Below, in pieces: positions 26,547 to 34,858 of a stretch of 64,000 bases of DNA. The notes below the pieces were generated by a model, which saw only the letters and a program-made list of their open reading frames with translations, made no database searches and was not told where the DNA came from. The stretch is from the NCBI RefSeq assembly GCF_002743255.1, contig NZ_PDYY01000009.1:1-64000 (forward strand). The letters run 5' to 3'. A program made the translations under genes and the position numbers. Numbering within the stretch: position 1 is the stretch's first letter; the number at the start of each line of letters is the position of its first letter. The stretch is from Sporosarcina sp. P2. Its GTDB lineage: Bacteria > Bacillota > Bacilli > Bacillales_A > Planococcaceae.

Positions 26547-28333
26547 TGAGAATATGGAATTCAATTGTCGGGAAGCTATGGGCCACCATATTGCTTCTCG
26601 TTTCCTTTGTCTTGTTTATCGTGACACTGTTCCTACTCGAGTTTCTAGATAATTTCCATACGAAACAAGCAGAAGAATCTTTGCAAAGGGAAGCAGCCAC
26701 CATCAGTAAAATTGTCAATGATCAGAGCGGACAAACGGCCGATTCCATGCACCAAATTATAGAGGATATTCTCGACATGGAGACGAATGCCATTGTAGTG
26801 GATCAACAAGGTGATATTTTGTATTCATTTCATACGTCCCCAAGTAAAGAGGAGATTGAAGATAAATTGCTGTCCGAAAGCAGTTTATATGAGTTACCGG
26901 AACTTGGGAAGCAAAAAATGAAAGAAATGATACTGCCTTCATTGACTGAGCAAGACGTCATGGAGCAATTTTTGATTCTATCCTATCCATTCGAACAAGC
27001 TAGTGGTGAGCAAGCGAGTGTACTCATGTATCAAAGCCTCGATGCCGTGCACCGTACGACGAAAAGTACAACCAATATTGTCTTCCTCTCCGCATTCATC
27101 GCGTTTATTTTGACTACATTCTTTGCATTTTTCTTATCTACGCGGATTACCTTGCCATTGCGTAAGATGAAACAAGCGGCGTTTGAGTTGTCTAAAGGAA
27201 ATTTCGATACACATTTACCTGTTGCGCAAAAAGACGAAATTGGTCAGTTAGCAACTGCATTCAATCAGATGGGACGTCAACTGAAATATAATATTGAATT
27301 GATTAAGCAGGAGAAAGAACAGCTTTCCAGCATTCTTACATCTATGACAGATGCAGTCGTGACGTTTAATCAAGATTATTCAATTCTTTTGAAGAACCCG
27401 CAAGCTGAGTTGCTGTTGAAGAAATGGTATGGGTACAATCAAAAAAATCATCATCCATTGCCTAAAGAAGTTTTCCATATGCTTGAGCATGCCATTTCAT
27501 TCGCAGAGGAAGTGGAAGACGAGTTGGAATTGGGCGGACAGTTTTATGTGATCTCTATTAGCCCTTTATATAGTGAAAATAGTATCCGTGGAGCGGTGGC
27601 AGTATTTCGTGATATGACGGAACAACATAAACTGGATAAATTACGTTCGGATTTCATCGCAAACGTATCGCATGAATTACGAACACCCATTTCGATGTTG
27701 CAAGGATACAGTGAAGCCATCATAGATGATGTAGTGAGCACTGAAGAAGAACGTATGGAAATGGTCCAGATTATTCATGATGAATCCAAGCGTATGAGCC
27801 GTCTCGTCACGGACTTGTTGAATTTAGCAAGAATGGAGTCAGGCTATATTCAACTGAATAAAAGCCCCCTCTCAATTGTGGAGTTTTTAGAACGTATAGT
27901 GACAAAATTCTCACAAGTGGCAAAAGATGCGAAAGTGGACTTGTCTTTGAAAACAGATGAGTTGAATACCCTAATGATAACGGCTGATGAAGATCGTCTG
28001 GAGCAAGTATTCACTAATTTGATTGACAATGCCATTCGTCATACTCCGGACGGTGGAGCGGTGACGCTATCCGTCTACCGGTCTACCGGAATGCTTGATA
28101 TAACAGTAGCTGATACAGGTGTCGGTATTCCTGAAAAAGATTTGCCATTTGTTTTTGAGCGTTTCTATAAGGCGGATAAAGCTAGAACAAGAGGAAAAGG
28201 CGGAACAGGACTTGGTTTGGCAATCGCAAAAAATATTATGGAAGCCCATAACGGTTCGATTTTAGCGACACGTGGAGATGAAAAAGGAACCATCTTTATT
28301 TGTTCACTACCATTTGATGCACTAAACACATGA
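26543..28333 (+). CDS. resE: Sensor histidine kinase ResE
   Basis: A 596-aa kinase partner of ResD. Order: helix 1 (about 12-33), extracellular sensor (about 35-175), helix 2 (about 180-200), HAMP linker (about 203-255), PAS-like domain (about 260-365), dimerisation/phosphotransfer domain with the His in NVSHELRTPISML (about 376), and an ATPase domain with N box NLIDNAIRH, G1 DTGVGIPEKD and G2 GKGGTGLGLAIAK. It starts within the resD stop. Its own stop codon lies in the -35 of a candidate ECF promoter for sigX. Confidence 0.95.
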   Translation: MMRIWNSIVGKLWATILLLVSFVLFIVTLFLLEFLDNFHTKQAEESLQREAATISKIVNDQSGQTADSMHQIIEDILDMETNAIVVDQQGDILYSFHTSPSKEEIEDKLLSESSLYELPELGKQKMKEMILPSLTEQDVMEQFLILSYPFEQASGEQASVLMYQSLDAVHRTTKSTTNIVFLSAFIAFILTTFFAFFLSTRITLPLRKMKQAAFELSKGNFDTHLPVAQKDEIGQLATAFNQMGRQLKYNIELIKQEKEQLSSILTSMTDAVVTFNQDYSILLKNPQAELLLKKWYGYNQKNHHPLPKEVFHMLEHAISFAEEVEDELELGGQFYVISISPLYSENSIRGAVAVFRDMTEQHKLDKLRSDFIANVSHELRTPISMLQGYSEAIIDDVVSTEEERMEMVQIIHDESKRMSRLVTDLLNLARMESGYIQLNKSPLSIVEFLERIVTKFSQVAKDAKVDLSLKTDELNTLMITADEDRLEQVFTNLIDNAIRHTPDGGAVTLSVYRSTGMLDITVADTGVGIPEKDLPFVFERFYKADKARTRGKGGTGLGLAIAKNIMEAHNGSILATRGDEKGTIFICSLPFDALNT

Positions 28334-28356
28334 AACTTCTCTTAGATTGAAACGAC
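28331..28356 (+). promoter_or_regulatory. Candidate ECF (SigX-type) promoter of sigX
   Basis: TGAAAC (28331-28336), 16-bp spacer, CGAC (28353-28356), 23 bases before the sigX start. It matches the ECF pattern TG(A/T)AAC-N16/17-CG(A/T)C used by B. subtilis SigX/SigW, so sigX is probably autoregulated. The first three bases are the resE stop codon. Confidence 0.65.
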
Positions 28357-28378
28357 TACTATAGAGCGAGGGGATTGA

Positions 28379-28906
28379 ATGGATGACTCCGTTTTTCAAC
28401 GATTATATGAAGACTATAACCGTGACGTATTCAACTTCCTCACTTATTTGACTCGCAATCGGGAGGTAGCGGAAGATTTGATGCACGAGGTATATGTGCG
28501 TGTTCTCAAATCATACGGCCGTTTTGAAGGGAAGAGTTCTGAGAAAACTTGGTTATTTGCGATTGCGAAAAATGTCTCCATCGACTTTTTCCGAAAACAA
28601 TCGACCAGCATGAAACATACAAATATTCATTTCAATTGGGAAACAGAGCAATTAATTTCAATAGACCACTCGCCCGAACATTTAGTGGAAGCGGGCGAAG
28701 AGCAGAAACAAGTGCTTGAAGCGTTACACACATGTACGGGTGATCAGAAAATAGTCATCCTTATGCGGTTCTTCCAGGATCTATCGATTGCTGAAACGGC
28801 TGAGGTTTTAAGCTGGACCGAAAGCAAAGTGAAAACAACACAACATCGGGCAATCAAAGCATTAAAGGCGAAATTGGAAGCACGTTCGGTCAGGGAGGAT
28901 AGATGA
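28379..28906 (+). CDS. sigX: ECF RNA polymerase sigma factor SigX
   Basis: A 175-aa ECF sigma factor for cell-envelope genes. Region 2 is about residues 8-75 (EDLMHEVYVRVLKSY and SSEKTWLFAIAKNVSIDFFRKQ), and region 4 about 112-165 (QKIVILMRFFQDLSIAETAEVLSWTESKVKTTQHR). These agree closely with remembered B. subtilis SigX, and the place after resE is the same. It is about 20 residues shorter at the C-terminus. It is followed one base after its stop by its anti-sigma gene. Confidence 0.93.
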   Translation: MDDSVFQRLYEDYNRDVFNFLTYLTRNREVAEDLMHEVYVRVLKSYGRFEGKSSEKTWLFAIAKNVSIDFFRKQSTSMKHTNIHFNWETEQLISIDHSPEHLVEAGEEQKQVLEALHTCTGDQKIVILMRFFQDLSIAETAEVLSWTESKVKTTQHRAIKALKAKLEARSVREDR

Positions 28907-28907
28907 C

Positions 28908-30107
28908 ATGAGCAGAGATAAATGGAATGAAGACAATCTCGAGAAACGTTTACGTGACATGCCGGTCGTGAAAGATCAGCGTTCTAAAGATGAGATTTTG
29001 CAGCGGTTAAAAAGTGATTCAAGACTTTCTGGAGCGAATCAGCCTATAAAAAAGCCTTTCAAACCTAAATGGTCTTCACTTATTGCAATTGTTGCGGCGA
29101 TTTTATTGCTCACCATCATCCTGCCGGTATTCATTCAACAGAATAATGAAGTATCAATGGATAAAGCAACGACGGAAGATTCAGCTGATGCTATCAAGAT
29201 GGAGAGTAATGAAGAAATGCAATCGAGCGAAGCAAGTGATGCATCTGTGTTTACAAGGCAGGTCACAGCACCACTGTCGTACGCGGCCTATCCTGCTAAT
29301 GTCGTGGATCACACAGCGTTTCATATTGGCCTTGTTACCGATCAGGCGACCGTTGTTCCAGTTACGTTCCTACTACCGAATGAAAGCTTGCATGAACGCT
29401 TAGGAGGCTCTTCGGATGCAGTGACACTTTATAACGAGTATGCAAATAAAATAGATGAAGAGGCGCTTGGATTTATAGAATATCATCCTTATAAAGCGAT
29501 CATTTCTTCACATGGTCATCAAGTTCAAATGAAGTTTGCCACAGATCATACTTATGACGTGTCGAGTGCGACACTTGAGATGTTAAATTTGTCTCTACTA
29601 GATACGTTTCAAGGGTATGATGAAATCGTGTGGCTACAAGAAGATGCTTCTGCAATTACATTGGATCAAGTAGGTCAAGTAGAGGAACCGATCACTTTGT
29701 TAGGTACGGTTTCGCATCAAGCATACTATCGATACATGAAGTCAGATGGGGAAGTAGTACTGTCCACTAATTTCGGCAAAACTTCCCCTACGGTAGAGCA
29801 AGCATTGATTGACATGAAAAAGTCACCGAATGATATGTATTCGACTGTGGTCCCTGAAGGAATTGACTTCACGGTTAAAGTAGAAAAAGATATGGTTAAC
29901 GTGAAATTCACTGAAGTACTTGATTTAGAAAAGATGCAACAAGAAGAAGCGCTGCAATTGATAGAAGGCATTTTGATGACAGCGGCAAGTTTCGATAACT
30001 ACGTAAAATTCGAACGAGTCGCACAAGAACAATGGATGGGATTTGATTTCACTCAGCCATTGGAAAAACCCATTGGTGTAAATCCAAAGTATTTAATTAA
30101 CGAATAA
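28908..30107 (+). CDS. rsiX: Anti-sigma X factor RsiX
   Basis: A membrane-anchored regulator that holds SigX. The 399-aa protein has a cytoplasmic N-terminus (about 1-52, with EKRLRDMPVVKDQRSKDEILQRL, the sigma-binding part), a single membrane span at about 54-74, and a large extracytoplasmic part (about 80-399). Start ATG 28908 has GGGAGG 9 bases upstream. Position and topology make the call; the outer domain is poorly conserved. Confidence 0.9.
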   Translation: MSRDKWNEDNLEKRLRDMPVVKDQRSKDEILQRLKSDSRLSGANQPIKKPFKPKWSSLIAIVAAILLLTIILPVFIQQNNEVSMDKATTEDSADAIKMESNEEMQSSEASDASVFTRQVTAPLSYAAYPANVVDHTAFHIGLVTDQATVVPVTFLLPNESLHERLGGSSDAVTLYNEYANKIDEEALGFIEYHPYKAIISSHGHQVQMKFATDHTYDVSSATLEMLNLSLLDTFQGYDEIVWLQEDASAITLDQVGQVEEPITLLGTVSHQAYYRYMKSDGEVVLSTNFGKTSPTVEQALIDMKKSPNDMYSTVVPEGIDFTVKVEKDMVNVKFTEVLDLEKMQQEEALQLIEGILMTAASFDNYVKFERVAQEQWMGFDFTQPLEKPIGVNPKYLINE

Positions 30108-30109
30108 TT

Positions 30110-30149
30110 CTGTTTTGTAAACTTGTGAAGTTTACAAAACAGTTTTTTT
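30110..30149 (+). terminator. Terminator after rsiX
   Basis: A perfect 15-bp stem (30110-30124 with 30128-30142), a 3-base loop GTG and seven T. Its 3' arm contains the -35 of the next promoter. Confidence 0.93.
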
Positions 30150-30159
30150 GCGTTATAAT
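30131..30159 (+). promoter_or_regulatory. SigA promoter of the ribU leader
   Basis: -35 TTTACA (30131-30136) lies in the 3' arm of the rsiX terminator; a 17-bp spacer leads to -10 TATAAT (30154-30159). The transcript would start about 20 bases before the FMN aptamer. Confidence 0.75.
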
Positions 30160-30183
30160 AGGTTCATAACTAAATATTGATTC

Positions 30184-30311
30184 ATCTTCGGGGCAGGGTG
30201 TAATTCCCGACCGGCGGAAATGAAGTAGAATACTACTTTTAGCCCGCGAGCTTAACAGCTGATTCTGGTGAGATTCCGGAGCCGACAGTATAGTCTGGAT
30301 GGGAGAAGGTG
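30184..30311 (+). ncRNA. FMN riboswitch (RFN element)
   Basis: The conserved RFN blocks are present in order: TCTTCGGGGCAGGGTG, AATTCCCGACCGGCGG, AGCCCGCGAGC, GATTCTGGTGAGATTCCGGAGCCGACAGT and TGGATGGGAGAAGGTGAA. By established knowledge, FMN binding leads to premature termination; here a terminator lies about 100 bases downstream at 30409. It controls ribU. Confidence 0.96.
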
Positions 30312-30408
30312 AAGGTGCAGCCATCTTTTTGTGTACGCAAAAGTGGTGCTTGTTACCTGACGGATAAGTTTGTGTGATTTATCTGTTCTTAACAGTGCAT
30401 TTTATTCT

Positions 30409-30438
30409 CCCTAAAGCATAATTTGCTTTAGGGATTTT
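30409..30438 (+). terminator. Riboswitch terminator of ribU
   Basis: CCCTAAAGCA (30409-30418), loop TAATT, TGCTTTAGGG (30424-30433), then ATTTTTA. It sits between the aptamer and the ribU start and is the likely regulated terminator; an antiterminator partner was not traced. Confidence 0.85.
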
Positions 30439-30504
30439 TAGCGGAACAATGGATGAGCCAGCCTTTCCTCTTTTGAAGTGAATCGCAAAAGGAGAGAGGA
30501 ACAA

Positions 30505-31086
30505 ATGAATAATAAGAAGTTACGTAAGCTAATTTTGGTGGCTATTTTGGGAAGTATTTCAACTGTGTTAATGCAGTTCAACTTTCCAATCCCGGCAATG
30601 CCTGGATTTTTGAAGATCGATTTCAGTGAGATTCCTGCTGTACTGGCTATCATGACAATGGGACCTGTTGCAGGTATAGGCGTAGAGTTATTGAAAAACG
30701 TCATGCATTGGTTCTTATCAGGAAGTCCAACAGGCGTACCGGTAGGGGAAGTCGCAAACTTTGTGACAGGTGTATTATTTATTATGCCAATCTACTGGAT
30801 CTTTATGAAGTATCGTTCAGCTAAAGGTCTTGCATCAGGTTTGATCGCAGGTACAGTAGCGATGGCAGTAGGTATGAGCATATTAAATTACTTAGTGTTC
30901 TTGCCGATGTACACATATTTCCTAGGTATGCCAGCAGTCACAGGAGATTCGCTGTATCAGATGATCGTATTGGGGATCTTACCGTTCAACTTAATCAAAG
31001 GCGTAATGCTATTAGTCATCACGTTGATGTTATATAGAAGCATGGAGAAGTGGATTAATCAGCAACAAAAGAAATTATCGTTCTAA
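30505..31086 (+). CDS. ribU: Riboflavin ECF transporter S component RibU
   Basis: Binds riboflavin and works with a shared energising module (EcfA/A'/T, not in this window). The 193-aa protein has about six membrane helices, with the family motif FPIPAMPGFLKIDFSEIPAVLA (residues about 24-45) that helps form the binding site. Start ATG 30505 has GGAGAGAGGA 4-6 bases upstream; the in-frame GTG at 30478 has none. Control by the FMN riboswitch confirms the substrate class (B. subtilis ribU/ypaA/fmnP). Confidence 0.95.
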   Translation: MNNKKLRKLILVAILGSISTVLMQFNFPIPAMPGFLKIDFSEIPAVLAIMTMGPVAGIGVELLKNVMHWFLSGSPTGVPVGEVANFVTGVLFIMPIYWIFMKYRSAKGLASGLIAGTVAMAVGMSILNYLVFLPMYTYFLGMPAVTGDSLYQMIVLGILPFNLIKGVMLLVITLMLYRSMEKWINQQQKKLSF

Positions 31087-31092
31087 ACAAAT

Positions 31093-31134
31093 AAACGCCA
31101 GTCATCCTGAATATACGGGAGGCTGGCGTTTTTA
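31093..31134 (+). terminator. Terminator after ribU
   Basis: AAACGCCAGTC (31093-31103) pairs with GGCTGGCGTTT (31121-31131), with an inner CC/GG pair around a variable loop, followed by TTT. Confidence 0.85.
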
Positions 31135-31411
31135 CTGTAAATAGAGGATTGGCAAGTGAGTACGAAGGAGTGAAAGCGCCACCTGAAGACGCTTTCCGAA
31201 AGAGCAAGCTGGGGTCGACCGAGTTTTTTGACCGAAACTTACGTTTGTAGTGGATGGACATAGTGCACTCACTTTCTGCGGTGGGTTACGCATTGTGCTC
31301 TTTGAACGTATTTCAGTGAAAATCCTGATCCCAACATCCCGTCAGTTTATTCTATATACGGGAATTTGTTATGCACTCGCTTACTAGTTGCGGCTATATT
31401 TTATTCAACAA
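31135..31411. other. Noncoding region with repeat-like motifs
   Basis: About 275 bases without a credible gene. It holds a small hairpin GAAAGCG/CGCTTTC (31172-31178 with 31190-31196), inverted copies of AAGTGAGT (near 31154) and GCACTCACTT (near 31265), and GCACTCGCTTACTAG (from 31373), which recurs inverted and with an insertion at 13212-13243. No function assigned. Confidence 0.5.
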
Positions 31412-31447
31412 ATAAAAAACAACACTTCCATATGGGAGGAAGTGTTG
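31412..31447 (-). terminator. Terminator after fer (minus strand)
   Basis: CAACACTTCC (31420-31429) pairs with GGAAGTGTTG (31438-31447); on the minus strand it is followed by TTTTTTATTT (31419-31410). It is the end signal for the ferredoxin gene. Confidence 0.88.
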
Positions 31448-31458
31448 TGAGGACTGAA

Positions 31459-31758
<300 letters not shown>

Positions 31759-31829
31759 CTACTCTATTCTAAAGCTGTTTTCATCACTTTTCAACAAAAA
31801 TACGCAATTTCTTCAAGGAGGGCGCGCAA

Positions 31830-32858
31830 ATGAGTTTGGATTCAATCTTATTAACGATCTTTCAACGCCTCCATGGTGAGCGTTCAGCGCAAGGTGTCTA
31901 TCATATACTTCGCGGAAAACGGTCAGGGCAGACGTTACAAGACGTTGAATATTATCAAGTTAAATCATACTATGCATTGTTGCCACAATTGACGGCAAGC
32001 GAATTCCAGCAAGCGTTAGAGCGAATGCAGGCTGACGGACTGATCTTAATAAATGAACTCGTCTATGTGACAGCAAAAGGTCAGATGGCGACGGGTAGTG
32101 AAATTTGGCGATTTAATGGCTGGAATTACCGAGGACGTGAAAGAGAGTTTGGAAGACGGTTGGCCTTGCTAGTACAGACGTTGTCCAATTTACGCAGCGG
32201 TGAGACGATGTTCATGCCAATCCAAAAGGAGTTGCCTACCCAGCAATTTATCAAAGGACTTTTACGTAATCAATCAAATAGCATGACTAATCTATCCATA
32301 TCATTGCGAAAAGAATTGGAACACGCGCTAATTCATTCCTCATTATCAGATTTGCAACGTACGATAGTGACTAGTCGATTGACGGGATACGGGCTTACCG
32401 CGTCTACTTGGGAACAGCTGGCGGCTAGTCTAAACGTATCGGCTAAGACTATACAACTTTACTATTTAGAAGCATTACATATCTTGCTCGATTTCCTACT
32501 CCAGCAACCGAACATGCCTTTGCTGACAGAATTAGCAACGGACTGCAGAGTGGACACATATTTGACGCAATCTGCTGAACGGACACGGAAACTATACGAG
32601 CGAGGCTATTCGCTGGAGCAAATTGCCTCACTACGAAATTTAAAATTGAGTACTATAGAGGATCATTTCATTGAATTAGCGGCCAATATGGATAACTTTC
32701 CATATGAAGAATTTGTAACGAAAGAACAAATGGTTACGGTTTGGCGTCATGTTGAACAGTTGCAGACTAAACGATTGCGTTTGTTGAAACAGCAATGCCC
32801 GGAATTGTCGTATTTTCAACTGCGATTAATCATCATCATGGAAGGGAGAGAGAGCTGA
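31830..32858 (+). CDS. ypbB: Helix-turn-helix protein YpbB, RecQ partner
   Basis: A 342-aa protein of the family found in front of recQ/recS in Bacillales. The C-terminal helicase-associated HTH (about 255-340; TRKLYERGYSLEQIASLRNLKLSTIEDHFIELA) is clear; a second HTH-like region is seen at about 185-215 (ASTWEQLAASLNVSAKTIQLYYLEAL). The biochemical role is not established; coupling to the helicase (TGATG overlap with recQ) suggests they act together. RBS AAGGAGGGCG is upstream. Confidence 0.85.
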   Translation: MSLDSILLTIFQRLHGERSAQGVYHILRGKRSGQTLQDVEYYQVKSYYALLPQLTASEFQQALERMQADGLILINELVYVTAKGQMATGSEIWRFNGWNYRGREREFGRRLALLVQTLSNLRSGETMFMPIQKELPTQQFIKGLLRNQSNSMTNLSISLRKELEHALIHSSLSDLQRTIVTSRLTGYGLTASTWEQLAASLNVSAKTIQLYYLEALHILLDFLLQQPNMPLLTELATDCRVDTYLTQSAERTRKLYERGYSLEQIASLRNLKLSTIEDHFIELAANMDNFPYEEFVTKEQMVTVWRHVEQLQTKRLRLLKQQCPELSYFQLRLIIIMEGRES

Positions 32859-34297
32859 TGGAACTTCAGAAAGTATTGCATCAAAAGTTTGGTTATGAAT
32901 CATTTCGACCTGGCCAACAAGAAGTGATTACGGAGTTATTGGCTGGACGAGATACTGTGGCAATATTTCCAACGGGTATGGGGAAGTCACTTTGCTATCA
33001 ATTACCCGCCTACATGCTTGAAGGAGTAGTGATCATCATCTCTCCGCTCGTTGCGTTGATGGAAGATCAAGTGGCCAATTTGAGAAAACATAAAGAAAAA
33101 CGTGTGGTCGCTATCAATTCATTTTTATCTAGGAAGGAAAAGGAGTTGGCGCTCTCTACTATGGCGCAGTATAAGTTTATTTTCTTATCGCCTGAAATGA
33201 TGATGCAACAACATGTCCGGCAGCTAGTTCAACAACTGCATATTGCTTTTTTTGTAGTAGATGAAGCTCATTGTATTTCAGAGTGGGGGTTTGACTTTCG
33301 GCCCGACTATTTACGGCTAAAAGAACTGTTCTCATTCACAGAAAGAGCACCTGTATTGGCATTAACTGCTACTGCGAATAAAAAGGTAGTAGAGGACATC
33401 ATCACTTACTTACGCTTAAGAAATCCTCACATACAACGACAGCCGATGGATCGTCCTGCTATATCCTATCGTATTGTGCATGTGGATAATGAATCGGCAA
33501 AGACTGAGTGGATTAGTGAAAGACTAGCTACGACGATTGGGCCTGGCGTTATTTATGTGGCGTCACGAAAACGTGCGGATGAACTTTCGGCCATAATTCG
33601 AGAGAGAGGAATCCCAACAGCAAGTTATCATGGCGGCAAAGAACAGGATGAACGATCCATTATTCAAGAACAATTTATACAAGGTGAGCTCGAGTGGATT
33701 TGTGCTACCAATGCATTTGGTATGGGAATCCATAAAGATGATATCCGGCAAGTTATTCATGAACATCTACCTGCTACGCCAAGCGCATACATTCAAGAAG
33801 TAGGACGTGCAGGACGTGACGGGGATAAAGCTGCGGTCACTCTTTTGTATAGTGAGCGTGATAGTCAGAAAGTAAAGTTCATAGTTTATGAGGATCTGCC
33901 AGATGAACAGCAAATCTTGTATTATCATTCTTTACTGCAATCAGGCACGGGGAGTCAATTGGCTGCCGAGCAAGCTGGACTATCGGAAATAGCTAGTCGT
34001 TTACTTGATTATTATTTGGAACAATATGATGTGGAAAATGTTATTCGACAAATCCAACAAATATATCAAGTGAAAGAGAAGCAAATTGCGGAAATGGAGA
34101 GCTATGTAAAAAGTGATAGTTGTTTGCGTGAAAGATTGGTACAGTTTTTCGGTGAAAATATTTTGCCGGCAGAAAAGGATTGCTGTTCAAACTGTCAAAA
34201 TCTTGATGATGACTGGCTGATTAAGTCAGAAGCATCAACTAAACAAGAAACTGAAACGTTACAATGGCATGAACGTCTGCACCAGTTATTAGGTTGA
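32858..34297 (+). CDS. recQ: RecQ-family ATP-dependent DNA helicase (RecS-like)
   Basis: A 3'-5' DNA helicase in recombination and fork repair. The 479-aa protein has motif 0 (FGYESFRPGQQEVI), Walker A FPTGMGKSLCY (about residues 42-52), DEAH box VVDEAHCISEWG, SALTATA-like LALTATAN and motif VI QEVGRAGRDG. The C-terminus holds a four-Cys zinc site (CLRERLVQFFG...CCSNC). There is no HRDC domain, as in B. subtilis RecS. Start ATG 32858 overlaps the ypbB stop. Confidence 0.94.
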   Translation: MELQKVLHQKFGYESFRPGQQEVITELLAGRDTVAIFPTGMGKSLCYQLPAYMLEGVVIIISPLVALMEDQVANLRKHKEKRVVAINSFLSRKEKELALSTMAQYKFIFLSPEMMMQQHVRQLVQQLHIAFFVVDEAHCISEWGFDFRPDYLRLKELFSFTERAPVLALTATANKKVVEDIITYLRLRNPHIQRQPMDRPAISYRIVHVDNESAKTEWISERLATTIGPGVIYVASRKRADELSAIIRERGIPTASYHGGKEQDERSIIQEQFIQGELEWICATNAFGMGIHKDDIRQVIHEHLPATPSAYIQEVGRAGRDGDKAAVTLLYSERDSQKVKFIVYEDLPDEQQILYYHSLLQSGTGSQLAAEQAGLSEIASRLLDYYLEQYDVENVIRQIQQIYQVKEKQIAEMESYVKSDSCLRERLVQFFGENILPAEKDCCSNCQNLDDDWLIKSEASTKQETETLQWHERLHQLLG

Positions 34298-34312
34298 AGA
34301 AGGCTGTGTGTA

Positions 34313-34341
34313 TTTACATTCTAGACAAAATTCGGCATAAT
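34313..34341 (+). promoter_or_regulatory. SigA-type promoter upstream of the YpbE-like gene
   Basis: -35 TTTACA (34313-34318), 17-bp spacer, -10 CATAAT (34336-34341), about 105 bases before the gene at 34446. Confidence 0.55.
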
Positions 34342-34445
34342 AGAAGAAGATGAGTTTGTGAACGGACGTACTTTTCACGGATGAATAGAGGAATTGCATC
34401 ATATAATAGCAACAGACATTATGCGGTGTGAAGGAGAAATTAAAT

Positions 34446-34751
34446 ATGTTAAACGATCAGTATAAAGTGGATTTTGAACAGCAGCGAAAAGAGATTAAAG
34501 AAAAAGTGACGGTCGATAAACTTCCTTCCCGTGCAGAAGTACATGGAAAGAAGAAAGAAGAAAAATATGGTCGTGTGAAAGTCATCAATATTTTTCTGGC
34601 GATTTTCACTTTAATACCTATTATTATACTACTCTATGTATTATCGGATCTTTATTCCCCTGATGTTCCAGATCAAGTACCTGTTGAAAAAGTCGAGTTG
34701 TCGGTTGGGTTTTATCCGTCTGCAACACATTTCATACATGCCGTTTCCTAA
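34446..34751 (+). CDS. Short YpbE-like membrane protein lacking LysM
   Basis: A 101-aa product with a charged cytoplasmic N-terminus (about 1-40, including LPSRAEVHGKKKEEK), one membrane span (about 44-66) and a 30-residue outer tail. B. subtilis YpbE, after recQ in the same place, starts alike (LPTRQSVKNQREQKKK then one span) but continues with a linker and a LysM domain to about 240 aa. Here the outer part ends after PDVPDQVPVEKVELS..., so it is either a shortened homolog or a truncated gene. ATG 34446 has AAGGAGA at 8 bases. Confidence 0.7.
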   Translation: MLNDQYKVDFEQQRKEIKEKVTVDKLPSRAEVHGKKKEEKYGRVKVINIFLAIFTLIPIIILLYVLSDLYSPDVPDQVPVEKVELSVGFYPSATHFIHAVS

Positions 34752-34814
34752 GCGCAGTACAATAGTGGGGATTTTCTTGAAATCTTGCTATACTATTAAT
34801 GAAAATTACTACAC

Positions 34815-34844
34815 AAAAGCAAAGTAAACGCTTTGCTTTTTTTT
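34815..34844 (+). terminator. Terminator before the YpbG-like gene
   Basis: AAAAGCAAAG (34815-34824), loop TAAACG, CTTTGCTTTT (34831-34840) and a further TTTT. It sits only 15 bases before the next start, so that gene must be transcribed from readthrough or from a promoter overlapping the hairpin. Confidence 0.8.
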
Positions 34845-34858
34845 ATGGGAGTTGACTA

